Notes: generated from the sequence alone by a model not told the origin. A stretch of DNA of 64,000 nucleotides from Amblyomma americanum (GCF_052857255.1 NC_135498.1:160193124-160257123), one strand, 5' to 3'. Positions 34,198 through 45,530 are shown, counted from the stretch's first letter. A program made the numbers and translations.

Positions 34198-35555
34198 ATG
34201 GCATCACATGGCGGGGATCTGCCAGTCATCAGGGACGTCCAGCAGTGCAGTGCGTCATCATCGCTCAGTGGGGACGACTCAACTATCGTCGCCTCTGACG
34301 AGGAAGTGGCTGACATGGCGGAAATGGACAACGATGGCTTCAAAGTGGTGAGTCATCGGAAGCACCGGACAGTCGGCATCCCAGTGATAGTTCAGCCAAA
34401 AGAGAAAGGTGTTGACTTCAGAGAGTGGAACCCTATCAGGCTGTTCGATGATATTAAAGTACTACTGGGATCTGCTCAAATTCGCAGTCGCTTCACAACG
34501 CAAGGGGCTCTTCATCTAGATATCTCAACGGAAGAGCAAGTAGACATTCTTCTGCGGTGCTCTCAGATCGGTGGCATACGAGTTCAAGCCCGGTTGCCAC
34601 ACTCCTACATGACTAACACATGTGTTATAAGGGGAGTACCAGTGTGGTATTCGGAAAGTGCCCTTCTTGACTACTTGAAACCGCAAGTTCTGCACGTGCG
34701 ACGGTTAATGCGCCGGGTGGGGCCTGGAGAACAACAATGGGCAGCGAAGCCTACAAACTCTATTGTGCTAACGTTTGCTCCCAACACCGAGCGCCCTGGA
34801 ATAATTGACCTTGGTTTCACCAAACATGCAGTCCACGAGTTCGTTGAAACTCCTCCCCGGTGCTTCAGGTGCCAACGCTTTGGACATGTAGCGAGAGTTT
34901 GGAACAAAGATCAATGTTGCAAGCGGTGTGGTGGTGGCCATGATTACAAAGAGTGCAAGGCAGATTTTGCTTGCGCTAATTGTGGACGTGACCATCCAGC
35001 GAGTTTCAGTGCCTGCACATCCCGTGTAAGCGTCTTACACCGTCGCAAGTCCTTCATTAGTGGCCCCAAACCACAACCTACTGAGAAGCCGATACATGGA
35101 AGTGAAGAGTTCCCTGCGCTCGAGTCGGAAGCTCGGGACGTGGTAGCAAGCGACGTCGCTGCACGACCTGATCCGAGCAAGTCGGCAACGGCCTCCGAGG
35201 GTGAGCTGGCTGTTCGATCTGCTTTTGCAAAAAGTGTCATGTTCCTCAGCGACCAGATCACAGCAAGACTCGACAACATGGAGGATATCCCCTTGCCTTA
35301 AAAGAGATGCAGACACCAGCTACCGTAGCCAAGAGTGGGTCCCAGTCCCCGTCTTTTGTCGAAGTGGTGCGCCAGTGCATGCAGCAAAATAAGGAGCTCA
35401 AAAGCCGGAATCTCTCCGACCTTCTACGCGTTTTGTTTGATGTCATGCGTTCATATAGCCAAGCGATGCAGCCTGGCACTTTGAAGAACTTTATACAGCT
35501 GGTGCTTTCCTTTGAGACCTTGATCACTGCCTTCGCAGAGAACTTCAACTCCTAG
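34198..35555 (+). pseudogene. LINE ORF1, zinc-knuckle RNA-binding protein (one frameshift)
   Basis: Starts MASHGGDLPVIRDVQ at 34198. Residues 1-60 are acidic/low complexity; residues about 70-210 form an RRM-like globular region. The knuckle cluster follows at residues about 220-275: CFRCQRFGHVARVW, CCKRCGGGHDYKEC and CANCGRDHPASFSAC. In the first knuckle the final ligand position is Trp (TGG) where Cys is expected, a likely point mutation. The frame stops at 35299-35301, but a -1 shift near 35285 restores ALKEMQTPATVAKSG and reads on to TAG 35553-35555, which touches the ORF2 ATG. ORF1 proteins bind the LINE RNA and escort it. Confidence 0.85.
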
Positions 35556-38500
35556 ATGGCTAGTTTTCTTCAACCTGCTGCAACTAAAAACCCTAGAAAA
35601 ATGCCGTTTATCATGCAATGGAACTGCGCTGGGATTATAAGTCGATTAGCAGAACTAAAATTGTTCTTGAAAGAGACCTGTGTTCCAGTACTGGCCCTCT
35701 CGGAGCTGGCTTGCCAAGCGGGAGGTCTTTGCCGGGATACGTCGCCCACAAGAATTGCAGCATAAAGTCTTTTCCCGCAGGAAGTGCCACCCTCTACATA
35801 CGAAGGGAGATTCCTCATGTGGCTTTGAACGTCACCGATCTTTGCACCGACAGTATTGAGGTAGTGGCTGTGAGGATTCGGCTCGCTTTCCGAACTCTGT
35901 CCATTGCATCAGTATACGTGTCCCCGCGGAAGAAGGTCGATATGGCTTTGTTCCTCCAGCAACTTTGTGACCGCTGCCCAGCACCCAGAATCATCTGCGG
36001 TGACTTCAACGCCCACCACCCTGCCTGGGGCGACAGGAACACAGATCCTCGCGGACGCCAACTTGTAGAAGTCATCGACAGTTTGGACCTGTGCGTGGCC
36101 AATGACGGAAGTCCCACTTTCTTTCGGCCTCTAACCTCACCCACATCTATAGACCTAACCTTACATTCACCTGACGTCCGTGTGCAGTGGTCAACTAGAG
36201 CTGACCGAATGGAAAGTGATCACTACCCGATATTTGTGTTTACTGCCGACTTCCATCTGCGTGGTCCTAAAATTTGCCATGTTGTTAATTGGGACAAATA
36301 CAGGGAGCACTTAGCCTGTGTTTGCAGTGATGTGACAGACAAAATGATTTATGCTAAGGTGGCTGCTACCACGGCGCTCAAGCTACCTGATAATTTTCCG
36401 ACTCCGGATTTAAAACTCAGGAACCTCTGCGCAGCGCGCAGAAGGGCGGAGCGACAACTGTTGCGGAAGAAGGACGACAGAGCCTCGAAGACAACTTTCA
36501 GCAGGCTCAACTCTGCCATTAGACGTCATGCGAACAAGCTCTGTAGGTCCCAGTGGGCATCCTTTTGCGCTAGTTTGACTGTTTTCTCACCGATAACGAG
36601 AATTTGGCGTGTCGTTGGCAGTCTTGCTGGTGGCTCTCGTCCGAGGAAACCTTTCGAGGCGCTTGCATGGCGCACGCAGAAACATATCGTGTGCTTGGCA
36701 GAGGAATTTGCGGATGCATTTGTAAATTCCAGACCAGGCATTCATCCCTGCGCTCTGCCTGCTACATCTCCGTCTCTTATGGACGCCCCGTTCACACTTC
36801 GAGAACTACAGACAGCGCTCCGCAGCCTGCGGCGTCGCTGTGCACCAGGTCCTGATGGCACTACCAATCAAATGTTACAGAACCTGCCTCTGGAACACCG
36901 GAAGATGCACCTAACCTATCTCAATCGAGTGTGGGGGTCTGGTGACGTTCCCTTTTCATGGAAGGTGGCTTGTGTAGTCCCACTGCTGAAGGCCAGCAAA
37001 GAGATGACAGACGAGGCCTCGTATTGTCCTGTATCGCTGACGTCGTGTGTGGCTAAGCTCATGGAGAAGCTGGCAAGTAAGCGTTTGTCTTGGTGGCTTG
37101 AGGATAGAAGGGCATTACGAACATGCATGACTGGATTCCGCACAGGTTTAAGTGCGCAAGATAGCGTCCTGGACTTGATAAGCCACATTGAACATCAGAG
37201 TGCTTTTGGACTTTCAACACTAGCTATTTTCCTAGTCGTATCAAAGGCTTATGATAGCGTCCTCCAGAGCTCAATACTGAATAGTCTGCAGGTCATAGGC
37301 GTACAGGGCTATCTTCTGCGATTCATTCACTCATTTCTCAGTGATCGTAAATTTCGAGTGCGGTTAGGCAGTACAATGAGCTCCGAAATGGCGGTATCGC
37401 GAGGGGTACCTCAGAGTAGTGTCCTGTCCCCAACGCTCTTTAATGTTGTCATGGCTAGTCTTCCCGCAAAAGTGCAAAAACATTGTAGGCATGTCCATAT
37501 GTCGATATATGCAGACGACATTTGTCTTTGATTAACCGGATATCAACACAAACGCTTAGCTCTATTAGCGCGACAGGCCGTGCTTTCAGTTCAAAGTTAC
37601 CTTCAAGGTGTTTGGTTGACTCTCTCGGTGGAAAAATCTGCCTTCGTCCTGTTTCCAGGTAGGGGACGACGGTATGCGCGGCTGAGCATAGACCTTGATC
37701 AGTCTTGCCTTCTTCAGGTTAACCACATACGTTTTTTGGGCGTCACTATTGACTCACGTCTACAGTGGCGACGAGCTGTGGACTCGATTGTGGCTTCACT
37801 ATCTTCGCGTCTCAATGTGCTTCGTAGAGTTGCTAGTGAGCAATGGGGAAACCATCCTGCTTCAATGATCAAGCTTCACGATGCCCTGGTGACAAGTCGC
37901 ATAATGTACCAGCTCCCTTTAATTTTCCCCTCGGTATCGCAGCTGGAACGCCTTGAGGTTTTGCACAGAATGGGACTAAGGAGGGCTCTCGGCGTTCCGC
38001 AGGCTGCTCCAAACAATGCAGTACTGTATGAGTCTCAATCAAAACCTCTTCGGCTAGTCGCTTCACTAAGACGTTTGCTGCAAATTGGCCGCCTCAGAGA
38101 GACTGTTGCCGGAGAGCGCTTCTACAGCGCCTTCGAAAGAGATCTGAGTCCCGGGCGTACTTGGCTTTAAATACTCTTCGTTCTCTGGGTCTCGACCTTC
38201 GAGATCGACCTAAGACGTTGAAGCCACCTTGGTCCTTTCCGAGCCTCGATTGTTCCTTGACAATTCCCCACGTTCGCGCTAAGCGGAATTCTCCTTTAGC
38301 GGCAATGCATTCGCTCCTACTGGAACATCTTGAGACCGAAAATGCCAGTCATCTTCAAATTTTTACAGACGGCTCTGTGGACGAGGCCAGAGGATCTAGT
38401 GCAGCTGCTTTTCATATTCCGTCTTTGAACTATGATTGTTCTGTTCGTTTTACTAAAGTCGTGTCCTGCACAATGGCCGAAAGCGTTGCCAATGAGGCAG

Positions 38501-39174
38501 CTCTAAAGAAGCTACGGTGTTGTACGCCTCAACCTACTGTCATAATTGCGGATTCAAAATCTGCCCTTCAAAGGTTAGAGTACGTGTTCCCCACTGATGC
38601 CTTGAGTCTTAGATCCCTACGTTTGGTGAAGAATCTACATAGCAAAGGCTTCTCTATACGTTTTCAATGGGTGCCCTCGCACATAAGTGTCTTAGGCAAC
38701 GAGATAGCAGACAACCTCGCCCACACAGCTCTCTCCGGGATTCCAGTACATGGAGTCCCTCATGAAGTCAAGCAAATGTTCAGAGATGTGGTGTTGTGCC
38801 ACTTCAGTTCTTTGTGGAGCTCTCCTCATCAGCCATGTGTGACCAAGGGTCTCAAAAGGTACCAAGCCACTTTGCTGCACCGTGTCCGCACGGATTCTGC
38901 TCGTACGCCGGCGTGGATGTATAAGACTGGCCTAGCGTTGTCACCATTGTGTTCAATGTGTGGTGTGTGTGGTGACATAGAACATTACCTCTTGTGCTGT
39001 ACTTTGTACAACGCGGAACGGGCTGTGTTATTCGGATCCCTCAAGAAGGCAGGAGTTCCTCACAGTTCTCTTCAAGACATTGTTTTCCTGCGCGGGAGCC
39101 AGTCGAGTAGAAGGGATGCTTCTCGCCTTCTTCTACTTTACCTGCAGGACACGGATTTGGCCTCCACATGGTGA
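35556..39174 (+). pseudogene. LINE ORF2: endonuclease, RT, RNase H (few lesions)
   Basis: Starts at ATG 35556. AP endonuclease: MQWNCAGI, LALSE, ICGDFNAHHPAWGD and SDHYPIF (about 35610-36235). RT: CAPGPDG, YCPVSLTS and VPQSSVLSPTLFN; the motif A segment reads FLVVSKAYDSV, so the catalytic Asp (FLD) is Val; motif C YADD is intact (about 37505). RNase H: FTDGSVDEA (about 38365), ESVANEAAL, IIADSKSAL and WVPSHISVLGNEIADNLA. The C-terminal CSMCGVCGDIEHYLLCC is a CCHC-like box. Lesions: one-base deletion near 35705, TGA at 37529-37531 where Trp is expected, and a frameshift near 38130-38165. It ends TGA 39172-39174. Confidence 0.88.
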
Positions 39175-39336
39175 CCTCAGGAGTTTTTATTTGGGTTTTT
39201 GCGGACAGTGTTTCTGTGATTTCTATTTAAGTGTCGCTACGGTGGAGCAACTGCCGGCAGCAACAGCAAGGCTAATCCCACCGGTAGTTTACAACCACTC
39301 AACTCAACTCCAAGAAAAGGAAGGCAGGAGGAGTAA

Positions 39337-40935
39337 GAGTTAGCATGGGCCAACTGCTGTTCTCTGGGTAGGATCACTTAAATCCCGCTCAGAACAGTAG
39401 GATGCAAGGCATTATACTATAAGGGATTTTATTGCATGCTTTCTCAAAGAGACCAAGATACAAGTGTATGCCAAGAAGAATGACAAGTTGGCTATTATAG
39501 AAATGCGTTTCAAAAAGCGCGATGATTTGGAAGGAACACTTTAATATGCCACAGCAATCTAGCACTGTGAAAGTACATAGTGTTTTTCACGATTAGGAGC
39601 ACATGCTAGTCTTTGAATTTGTGCATTCACTTGGTGCTTGTGACATTATCAGAACTAAAAAATTTATCATAATCTGCTGTTTGCAGTAGTGCCTCGTAAA
39701 TATCCACCCTGTAATATGATGTTTAATGATGGATAGTTTTTCTGGGGGCGAAACTTTATCAAAGCATGTGCGCCTTGTTAACATTGAAACTTGCTTTTTG
39801 GACAACTGGCACAGTTCAAATGCAAAAGCCCATTGTAAACCACATATTTTTTGTTCTGTATAGTGGACTGCAACGCGAGCATCTGAACTGTGGTAACCAG
39901 ATAATATTACACAGCGCAAGGACTGTTACAAATACACACTGAATCTTATAGCTGTTGCACCCTGGAATTGCCATCATACTCTTAAAGCATAGCGCGCAGT
40001 TTTAAGTTAAACGTTGAACTGCCAGGTATACCGACTATCTCTGCTTGTACTTTCTAATTAACAAAGTACTTCAAAAATTCTGGTGTCAAGATCATTGGCA
40101 CGGAAAGGCTCGGCGACTCATTTCCTCATTTCCAGGCGCAATTTTTTCACAGCACAAATAAATTAAGCCGCTTGTTTACAGTATAAACATTATGTTATAA
40201 TCTGGCAGATTTCGGCCTGCAACACTAAGTTCATGTTTGTTTAAACAAAGCACTCGGTAAGAGAGAAAAACTAGTTGAAAGCATGTCGGGCACGAGAGCT
40301 CAGCACAGGTGCAAAGCACGGAATGTGCAAATACAAACCAAGCAGCTAGGAAGTAGGTTCAAATTACATTTGATCTCAGCCTCCACAGGTCGATGGCTGC
40401 ACCGACACTGCAGGACTATCGGAAATGGCTCAACGTCAGCATTGCACAGCCAACAACAGTGCGATAGCGCTTAGCATATTCGAACAATTAAAATAAAGCC
40501 TTGTTAACGTGGTTTGGCAATATGCACAAAAAATGGCACTGTCGCGACCATGCGCCAAACCCAAGAAACATACAGCTGAACATTGTGGACGGAGTAAACA
40601 AGCATTCAGTTTGAAGAAAACAAATATACGAATGCAGCAAATGGAAAGAAGTCTAAGGAAGTCTAGGAAGCATTCTACATTTCGGAAGAGTACATTCTCA
40701 AACACCCACCATCACCTTCACCCAGCAGGTAGATAATGTTCATTGCAGGTCGTTGCAGAAAAATGAACGCTGAAGACGTGCATGTGCATTCATGACATAA
40801 GGTCCTAAAGGCTTCGAAAATGTCTCACACAAGCTGGTACAGCTTACTTTGGAAACGCTAGTTAACAACTGTTCAACACCAATAAAGCCAAGTTATTGAG
40901 CACCTCGGCGACAGCAGTGTAGTGAAAGCAACAAT
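39337..40935. other. Unassigned interval
   Basis: AT-rich DNA between two LINEs with no recognised gene or repeat. The last tens of bases may already belong to the CR1-like element, whose 5' end is uncertain. Confidence 0.4.
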
Positions 40936-40995
40936 GGGCATGGGAACAACGCTACAATGCAGCCGACCAATTTGTTCCGCTTCTGCCTGTTCCAG
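40936..40995 (+). repeat. 5' repeat unit, copy 1 (60 bp)
   Basis: GGGCATGGGAACAACGCTAC through CTGTTCCAG, identical over 60 bp to 41233-41292. It contains the ORF1 ATG at 40957. Confidence 0.9.
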
Positions 40996-42255
40996 ATCGT
41001 GACCATCTCCAGCACAAGCACCGACGCGGCGCCTTATCGGTGTTGCGATGGTTTTCTGCCACACGTGCTGCAGCAAGACAAGCCAGCGCAAATTGACGTG
41101 TGTTCCGCCCATCTTCTGGATACCACGCCGGCGCCAGTTACCGCGGCTCTTCCTGGACTATTGACCGCAACTGCATCGACATCATCAAGCCCGCTCTACT
41201 TAAGCAACAGGCGACGCCCGCAGCAGTTTAGTGGGCATGGGAACAACGCTACAATGCAGCCGACCAATTTGTTCCGCTTCTGCCTGTTCCAGGTTAGTTA
41301 TACATCTTCTAAGCGCTCCAGTAATGCATTCCTTGTTGTGTTCCCGTGCCCACAACTGCTTTTGAATCATGTGCATGAGTGTTTTTGCGTAATGAAATTG
41401 CTGCTGTATGGGGATGTCGAGCTGAATCCTGGGCCGAACAAAATTAGTGCCGCGAGGAATGCCCAGTCGGTTCAAGACGCTCTGGACAGCGGAAGCGAAG
41501 CGGTTTTAGCATTGCTTCATGACCTTAGGGACCGTTCTGCTAAAATTGAGGAAGGGCAAGAGCGTATATTCAGTTCCTTGCAAGACCTCACAGCCAATCA
41601 GAAAGAATTGAGCGGACAGATTGCAGACCTTTCAATACGCCTTAATTCGGTTGAAGATAAACTGGAGCTTCTAGATGAAGTTCGTGAAGATTTGGCGACG
41701 GTGAAAGAAAATGATGAAAGGGCACTGGACGAAAATGAGAAGCTTAAAATCCGTTTACACGATTTAGAGGATAGGTCTCGAAGGGAAAATCTGGTGTTTT
41801 TCAATGTTCCAGAAGTATCGACTGAATCATGGGCTGAATCTGAGAAAAAGGTAAGGGAAATTATTGAAAACGAAATGTCTGTAACCTTAGCTGAAATGGA
41901 CATTGAGCGCGCCCATAGAATTGGTACGGCTGGACCAGAGAAAACGCGACCAATACTAGTCAAATTTTCGCATCACAAAATCAGAGAAAGAGTTTTCGGT
42001 GCAAAGACCAAATTGAAAGATTCAGACGTCTCGATTAGCGAAGATTTTTCTCAGGCCACCAGGCATGCGCGGAAGAAACTTGTTCAATTCGCAAAGCAAA
42101 CTGAGCCCGAAGAATCATTTAGCCTCCGCTACAACAAGCTTATTCTTAAGAAAAGATGTTACGTGTACTGCCCTATAACTGATAGTGTCCGGGAAAACAA
42201 TTCAACACGTGTTGTAACCAACTCAAGCCCTTCAAGCCATTCTTCTCCAAGATAA
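40957..42255 (+). CDS. CR1-like ORF1 with 2A motif, coiled coil and RNA-binding domain
   Basis: 432 uninterrupted codons. Residues 1-152: a leader that includes the duplicated MQPTNLFRFCLFQ (ATGs at 40957 and 41254) and a hydrophobic stretch (AFLVVFPCPQLLLN ... FCVMKLLLYG). Residues 153-160: DVELNPGP, a 2A consensus, predicting release after Gly159 and a second product starting at Pro160. Residues about 175-275: long heptad-rich coiled coil (DLRDRSAKIEEGQERIFSSL, LEDRSRREN). Residues about 275-400: RRM/CTD region resembling L1 ORF1p/transposase_22 (NLVFFNVPE, DIERAHRIG, RPILVKF, LILKKRCYVY). Expected role: nucleic-acid chaperone trimer. The second ATG may be the ancestral start. It ends TAA 42253-42255, in frame with ORF2. 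Confidence 0.85.
   Translation: MQPTNLFRFCLFQIVTISSTSTDAAPYRCCDGFLPHVLQQDKPAQIDVCSAHLLDTTPAPVTAALPGLLTATASTSSSPLYLSNRRRPQQFSGHGNNATMQPTNLFRFCLFQVSYTSSKRSSNAFLVVFPCPQLLLNHVHECFCVMKLLLYGDVELNPGPNKISAARNAQSVQDALDSGSEAVLALLHDLRDRSAKIEEGQERIFSSLQDLTANQKELSGQIADLSIRLNSVEDKLELLDEVREDLATVKENDERALDENEKLKIRLHDLEDRSRRENLVFFNVPEVSTESWAESEKKVREIIENEMSVTLAEMDIERAHRIGTAGPEKTRPILVKFSHHKIRERVFGAKTKLKDSDVSISEDFSQATRHARKKLVQFAKQTEPEESFSLRYNKLILKKRCYVYCPITDSVRENNSTRVVTNSSPSSHSSPR
41233..41292 (+). repeat. 5' repeat unit, copy 2 (60 bp)
   Basis: Exactly 297 bp (99 codons) downstream of copy 1, so the reading frame is kept across both. It is followed by GTTAGT, making CAG|GTTAGT, a plausible splice donor; copy 1 is followed by ATCGTG. 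Confidence 0.9.
41413..41436 (+). other. 2A ribosome-skipping motif in LINE ORF1
   Basis: Encodes DVELNPGP, fitting the D-[VI]-E-x-N-P-G-P consensus at every fixed position, preceded by a leucine-rich run (MKLLLYG) of the kind that supports 2A activity. Skipping would occur between Gly (41431-41433) and Pro (41434-41436), giving a leader of 159 residues and a 273-residue RNA-binding protein. 2A-like motifs are known from other non-LTR retrotransposons (CR1/L2/Ingi groups); activity here is inferred. Confidence 0.85.
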
Positions 42256-45081
42256 CTAGATAAGGATGAGCATCGACCTGCGCAAACACTTAGAAACATT
42301 TCTATCCTTTTCACTAATATACGCAGTGTTTTTTGTCATCGTGACAGCTTATCCTGCACCGCCGATACCATGGGGGCTGATATTATCGTACTAACAGAGA
42401 CTTGGCTCAATGAATCCGTGCGCAATAGCGAAATATTTTCCTCACAAAAGTGTTACCATATATTTCGTTGTGACCGCCCTTCTGGCCGCGGCGGCGGCAC
42501 TTTATACGCTGTATCTGAGGATATAGAATGCTTTGAAGTTAACCTTGATACCACTCTTGAGTTCATTTGTGTCCAGATCAAAATTAACTACAAAGCTCTC
42601 CTCTTTTGTGCATGTTACCGTCCATCATCTACTACCGTTGGCTTCTGTAATTACCTCCATGACATTCTTAACATAATTCAAACAAGGTTTCCTAATCGGC
42701 TTATTTTTCTTTTTGGTGACTAACTTTCTTGCCATTAACTGGTCAGACACTCATTTAGGCAACGATGGATCATCATAATCAACAAGTTTTTCAGCACTTT
42801 GCTCCACCTTTTCATTAACACAGGTAGTCACACAACCTACAAGGGTAACATCTACAAGCTCAAGCATATTAGACTTTTTGCTAACTAGTTCCCCAGACCT
42901 TGTTTCCGACGTAAGCTACTTACCAGGTTTAAGCGATCATTACCTACTCCTTATCGAATTAAGCTTACCGTCTAACAAATCGCGAAATAAAACTAAAACC
43001 ATTTACGACTATGCTAAGGCAAATTTTACGTCAATTAATGATGGCCATAAGCTATTTTTGGATGACTTTCTCATAAAGTCTGACCAAAGGTCTGTTAATG
43101 AAAATTGGTGTTTATTTAAGAACAAACTACATGAGCTAACTGAATTGCATGTTCCTCGAAGAATCATCACTACTAATGGCAGGTCACCATGGTTCACCCG
43201 GTCATTAAAACGCCTTGGTAACAAAAAAAGACTGTTATATTCCAAGGCAAAGTCATCGGGAAAACCTGAACATTGGGCAGCACTCAGAGGTGTGGTTGAG
43301 GAGCACAAAAATGCGTTAAAGATAGCCAAGGAGCGATATTTTAACGTCACTCTGCCATCACTTTTACTAACTGATCCAAAAAAGTTCTGGAACGTTTTCA
43401 ACGGTTCAGTCCAGCCATCAGTTTCTCTTCTCGATGCGCAATCAAATCCCATCCCTATTAGCGACAGTGCTAAGGTACTTAATGAAACTTTTGCCAAGGC
43501 ATTTTATCTCTCCTCAAGCACATCACTACCGGATTATAATGGTCACATCACATTCCCAATAGATCCCATTCATTTTGATTTTGAAGGCATCATAACTGTC
43601 ATAGATCACATGAAACTATCCTCTTCTTGCGGTCCAGATAATATCAGCAGTAAAATTCTGAAAAACAGTGAAGTATATTCTGCCATAATACTGTCAAAAT
43701 TATTTCAGCAATCCCTACGAGACGGTGAACTCCCACATGACTGGAAATTGGGTAAGGTGGTTCCACTCCACAAATCAGGCGACAAACACCTTTCACTCAA
43801 CTATCGACCAATATCAATAACCAGCATTCCCTGCAAGATAATGGAGCATGCCATCCTGTCTCACCTAGCTAACTTTCTTGAGTCATCTTCTTTCTTCAAC
43901 TGTGCCCAACATGGTTTTAGAAAATACTTCTCTTGCGAAACACAATAAGTCTTACGAGCAATATTAACTTCATACTTGATCATGGCAATGAGGCTGACTG
44001 TATTTATTTAGACTTTCGCAAAGCATTTGACACAGTGTCGCACAACTTACTTCTTTACAAACTAAGTAAACTTAATATTGATCATAATGTACTAAGGTGG
44101 ATTGAGTGCTTTTTGTCTAACCGATTGCAGTATGTACACGCTAATGGCTTTAACTCGTCATCCATTCCTGTGACCTCCGGCGTCCCACAAGGTTCTGTCA
44201 TAGGTCCTTTGCTGTTCCTTGTATATATTAATGACCTGCCTAACAATGTAACATCTTCAGTAGGACTCTTTGCGGACGATTGTGTCGTTTACCGCGAAAT
44301 AAAAAATACGAATGACGTTGAATTACTTCAGGCAGACCTAACCACTATCTCTAACTGGTGTTCACAATGGCAAATGACTCTTAATACAACTAAATGCAAA
44401 GTAATGCGCTTTTCCCGTCGCGAAAATTCAAGTCCCGTTGGCTACACTATTTCTTCTTCCTTGCTAACACCCGTGGAATCTTATAAATATCTCGGCGTCA
44501 TTCTAACATCAGATCTAACTTAGAAAGCACACGTCAGCTCTATCATAGCTTCCGCTAACCGCATGCTTGGATACCTTAAGCGCAATTTTTACTTAGCACC
44601 AACCCCTGTCAAGCTTCTTCTGTATAAGTCACTTGTGCGCTCAAAATTAGAATACGCTAACTCTGTATGGGACCCTTTCACTAACACACTCATCGACGCT
44701 CTAGAAGCTGTGCAGAATAGAGCAGCGCGTTTTATTGTGCGCACCTATGATCGTGCTTCCAGTGTCACAGAAATAAAAAATAGTTTATCGTTAACCCCTC
44801 TTGCTCTGCGCAGAAAAGTGTCCCGTCTGTGTCTGTTTTTTAAAATTTACAGCATGAACTCTACTCTGAAAGAAGCATTGATCACAACACCAACATATGT
44901 TTCATCTCGCATCGATCACTCACGGAAAGTTGGCGTTCCTCGTTGCCGGACAACATCCTGCATAAATTCCTTTATTCCAAAAACATCGTCGGAGTGGAAC
45001 CACCTACCACCACATATTGTAGCTGCAAAGGACGTTGATGAGTTTAGGGCACTGTTGTCATTACATTATGGTTTACCATAG
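42256..45081 (+). pseudogene. CR1-like ORF2: endonuclease and RT (broken)
   Basis: The frame continues directly from ORF1 past its TAA with no ATG before the endonuclease: FTNIRSV, then IIVLTETWLN (about 42385). FGD at 42712-42720 is the GDFN block cut by a frameshift; SDHYLL follows at about 42938. RT: YRPISITSIPCKIMEHA (about 43803-43850), motif A IYLDFRKAFDTV (about 44000) intact, GVPQGSVIGPLLFLVYINDLP (about 44180), motif C FADD (about 44269) intact. The C-terminus runs through KLEYANSVWDPF to FRALLSLHYGLP and TAG 45079-45081. Lesions: frameshift near 42721, TAA 42776-42778, frameshift near 43945, TAG 44521-44523. Confidence 0.85.
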
Positions 45082-45465
45082 CCTCAGTTGTTTCACTTCG
45101 TTTTGTATATTGTGTATTTAGCCCTGTTCCTTTTTTTTTTCTCGCATGCACTTTGTTCTGTTAATAGCCTTCTGCCATCGTACCCGTTCAATGTTTCTAC
45201 GAATGGTGATGTTCTAGTTCATATCTTTGTGTTTACATGAAATGTTTCTTGACTGTTTTTGTGAATTTATTCGTTTTGGTGTTGGTATTCCTAATTATTG
45301 TATTGTTTCCCTTTTTTGAATTATGTATTTTCTTGCAGCTAGCTTCTTTTTTTTATTTTTTTTAGGCATGCCTATGTATGCGTTAACCCCCTTTTTGTAA
45401 GAGTTTCATTTTATATCTATGTACCACTCCCCTCAATAATGCCCTGTGGGCCATGAGGGTATCAG

Positions 45466-45468
45466 AAA

Positions 45469-45499
<31 letters not shown>

Positions 45500-45527
45500 A
45501 CAAATAAAAAAAATAAATAAATAAATA
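45466..45527 (+). repeat. (AAAT)n microsatellite tail of the CR1-like LINE
   Basis: About 62 bp of AAATAAAT units with a few substitutions at the 3' end of the element, after GGGTATCAG. Confidence 0.9.
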
Positions 45528-45530
45528 TGG

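Larger units (their letters stand above)
33960..39336 (+). mobile_element. I/R1-type LINE with RNase H, nearly full length
   Basis: A 5' leader (about 33960-34197), ORF1 with three zinc knuckles, ORF2 with endonuclease-RT-RNase H, and a 3' end finishing in CAACTCAACTCCAAG near 39310. Only a handful of lesions separate it from coding capacity, so it is much younger than the related element at 15321-21330. RNase H after RT and a knuckle-bearing ORF1 place it in the I/R1/Jockey superfamily; the exact clade was not tested. Confidence 0.85.
40936..45530 (+). mobile_element. CR1-like LINE with 2A motif, nearly full length
   Basis: 5' repeat region, an intact ORF1 with a 2A motif and an L1-ORF1-like body, ORF2 with endonuclease and RT but no RNase H, a 3' UTR, and an (AAAT)n tail. 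The fragments at 1-765 and 11190-11883 are related tails. Microsatellite-like 3' ends are usual in the CR1/L2 group. The 5' boundary is placed at the first repeat copy but may lie slightly upstream. ORF2 carries about four lesions. Confidence 0.85.
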
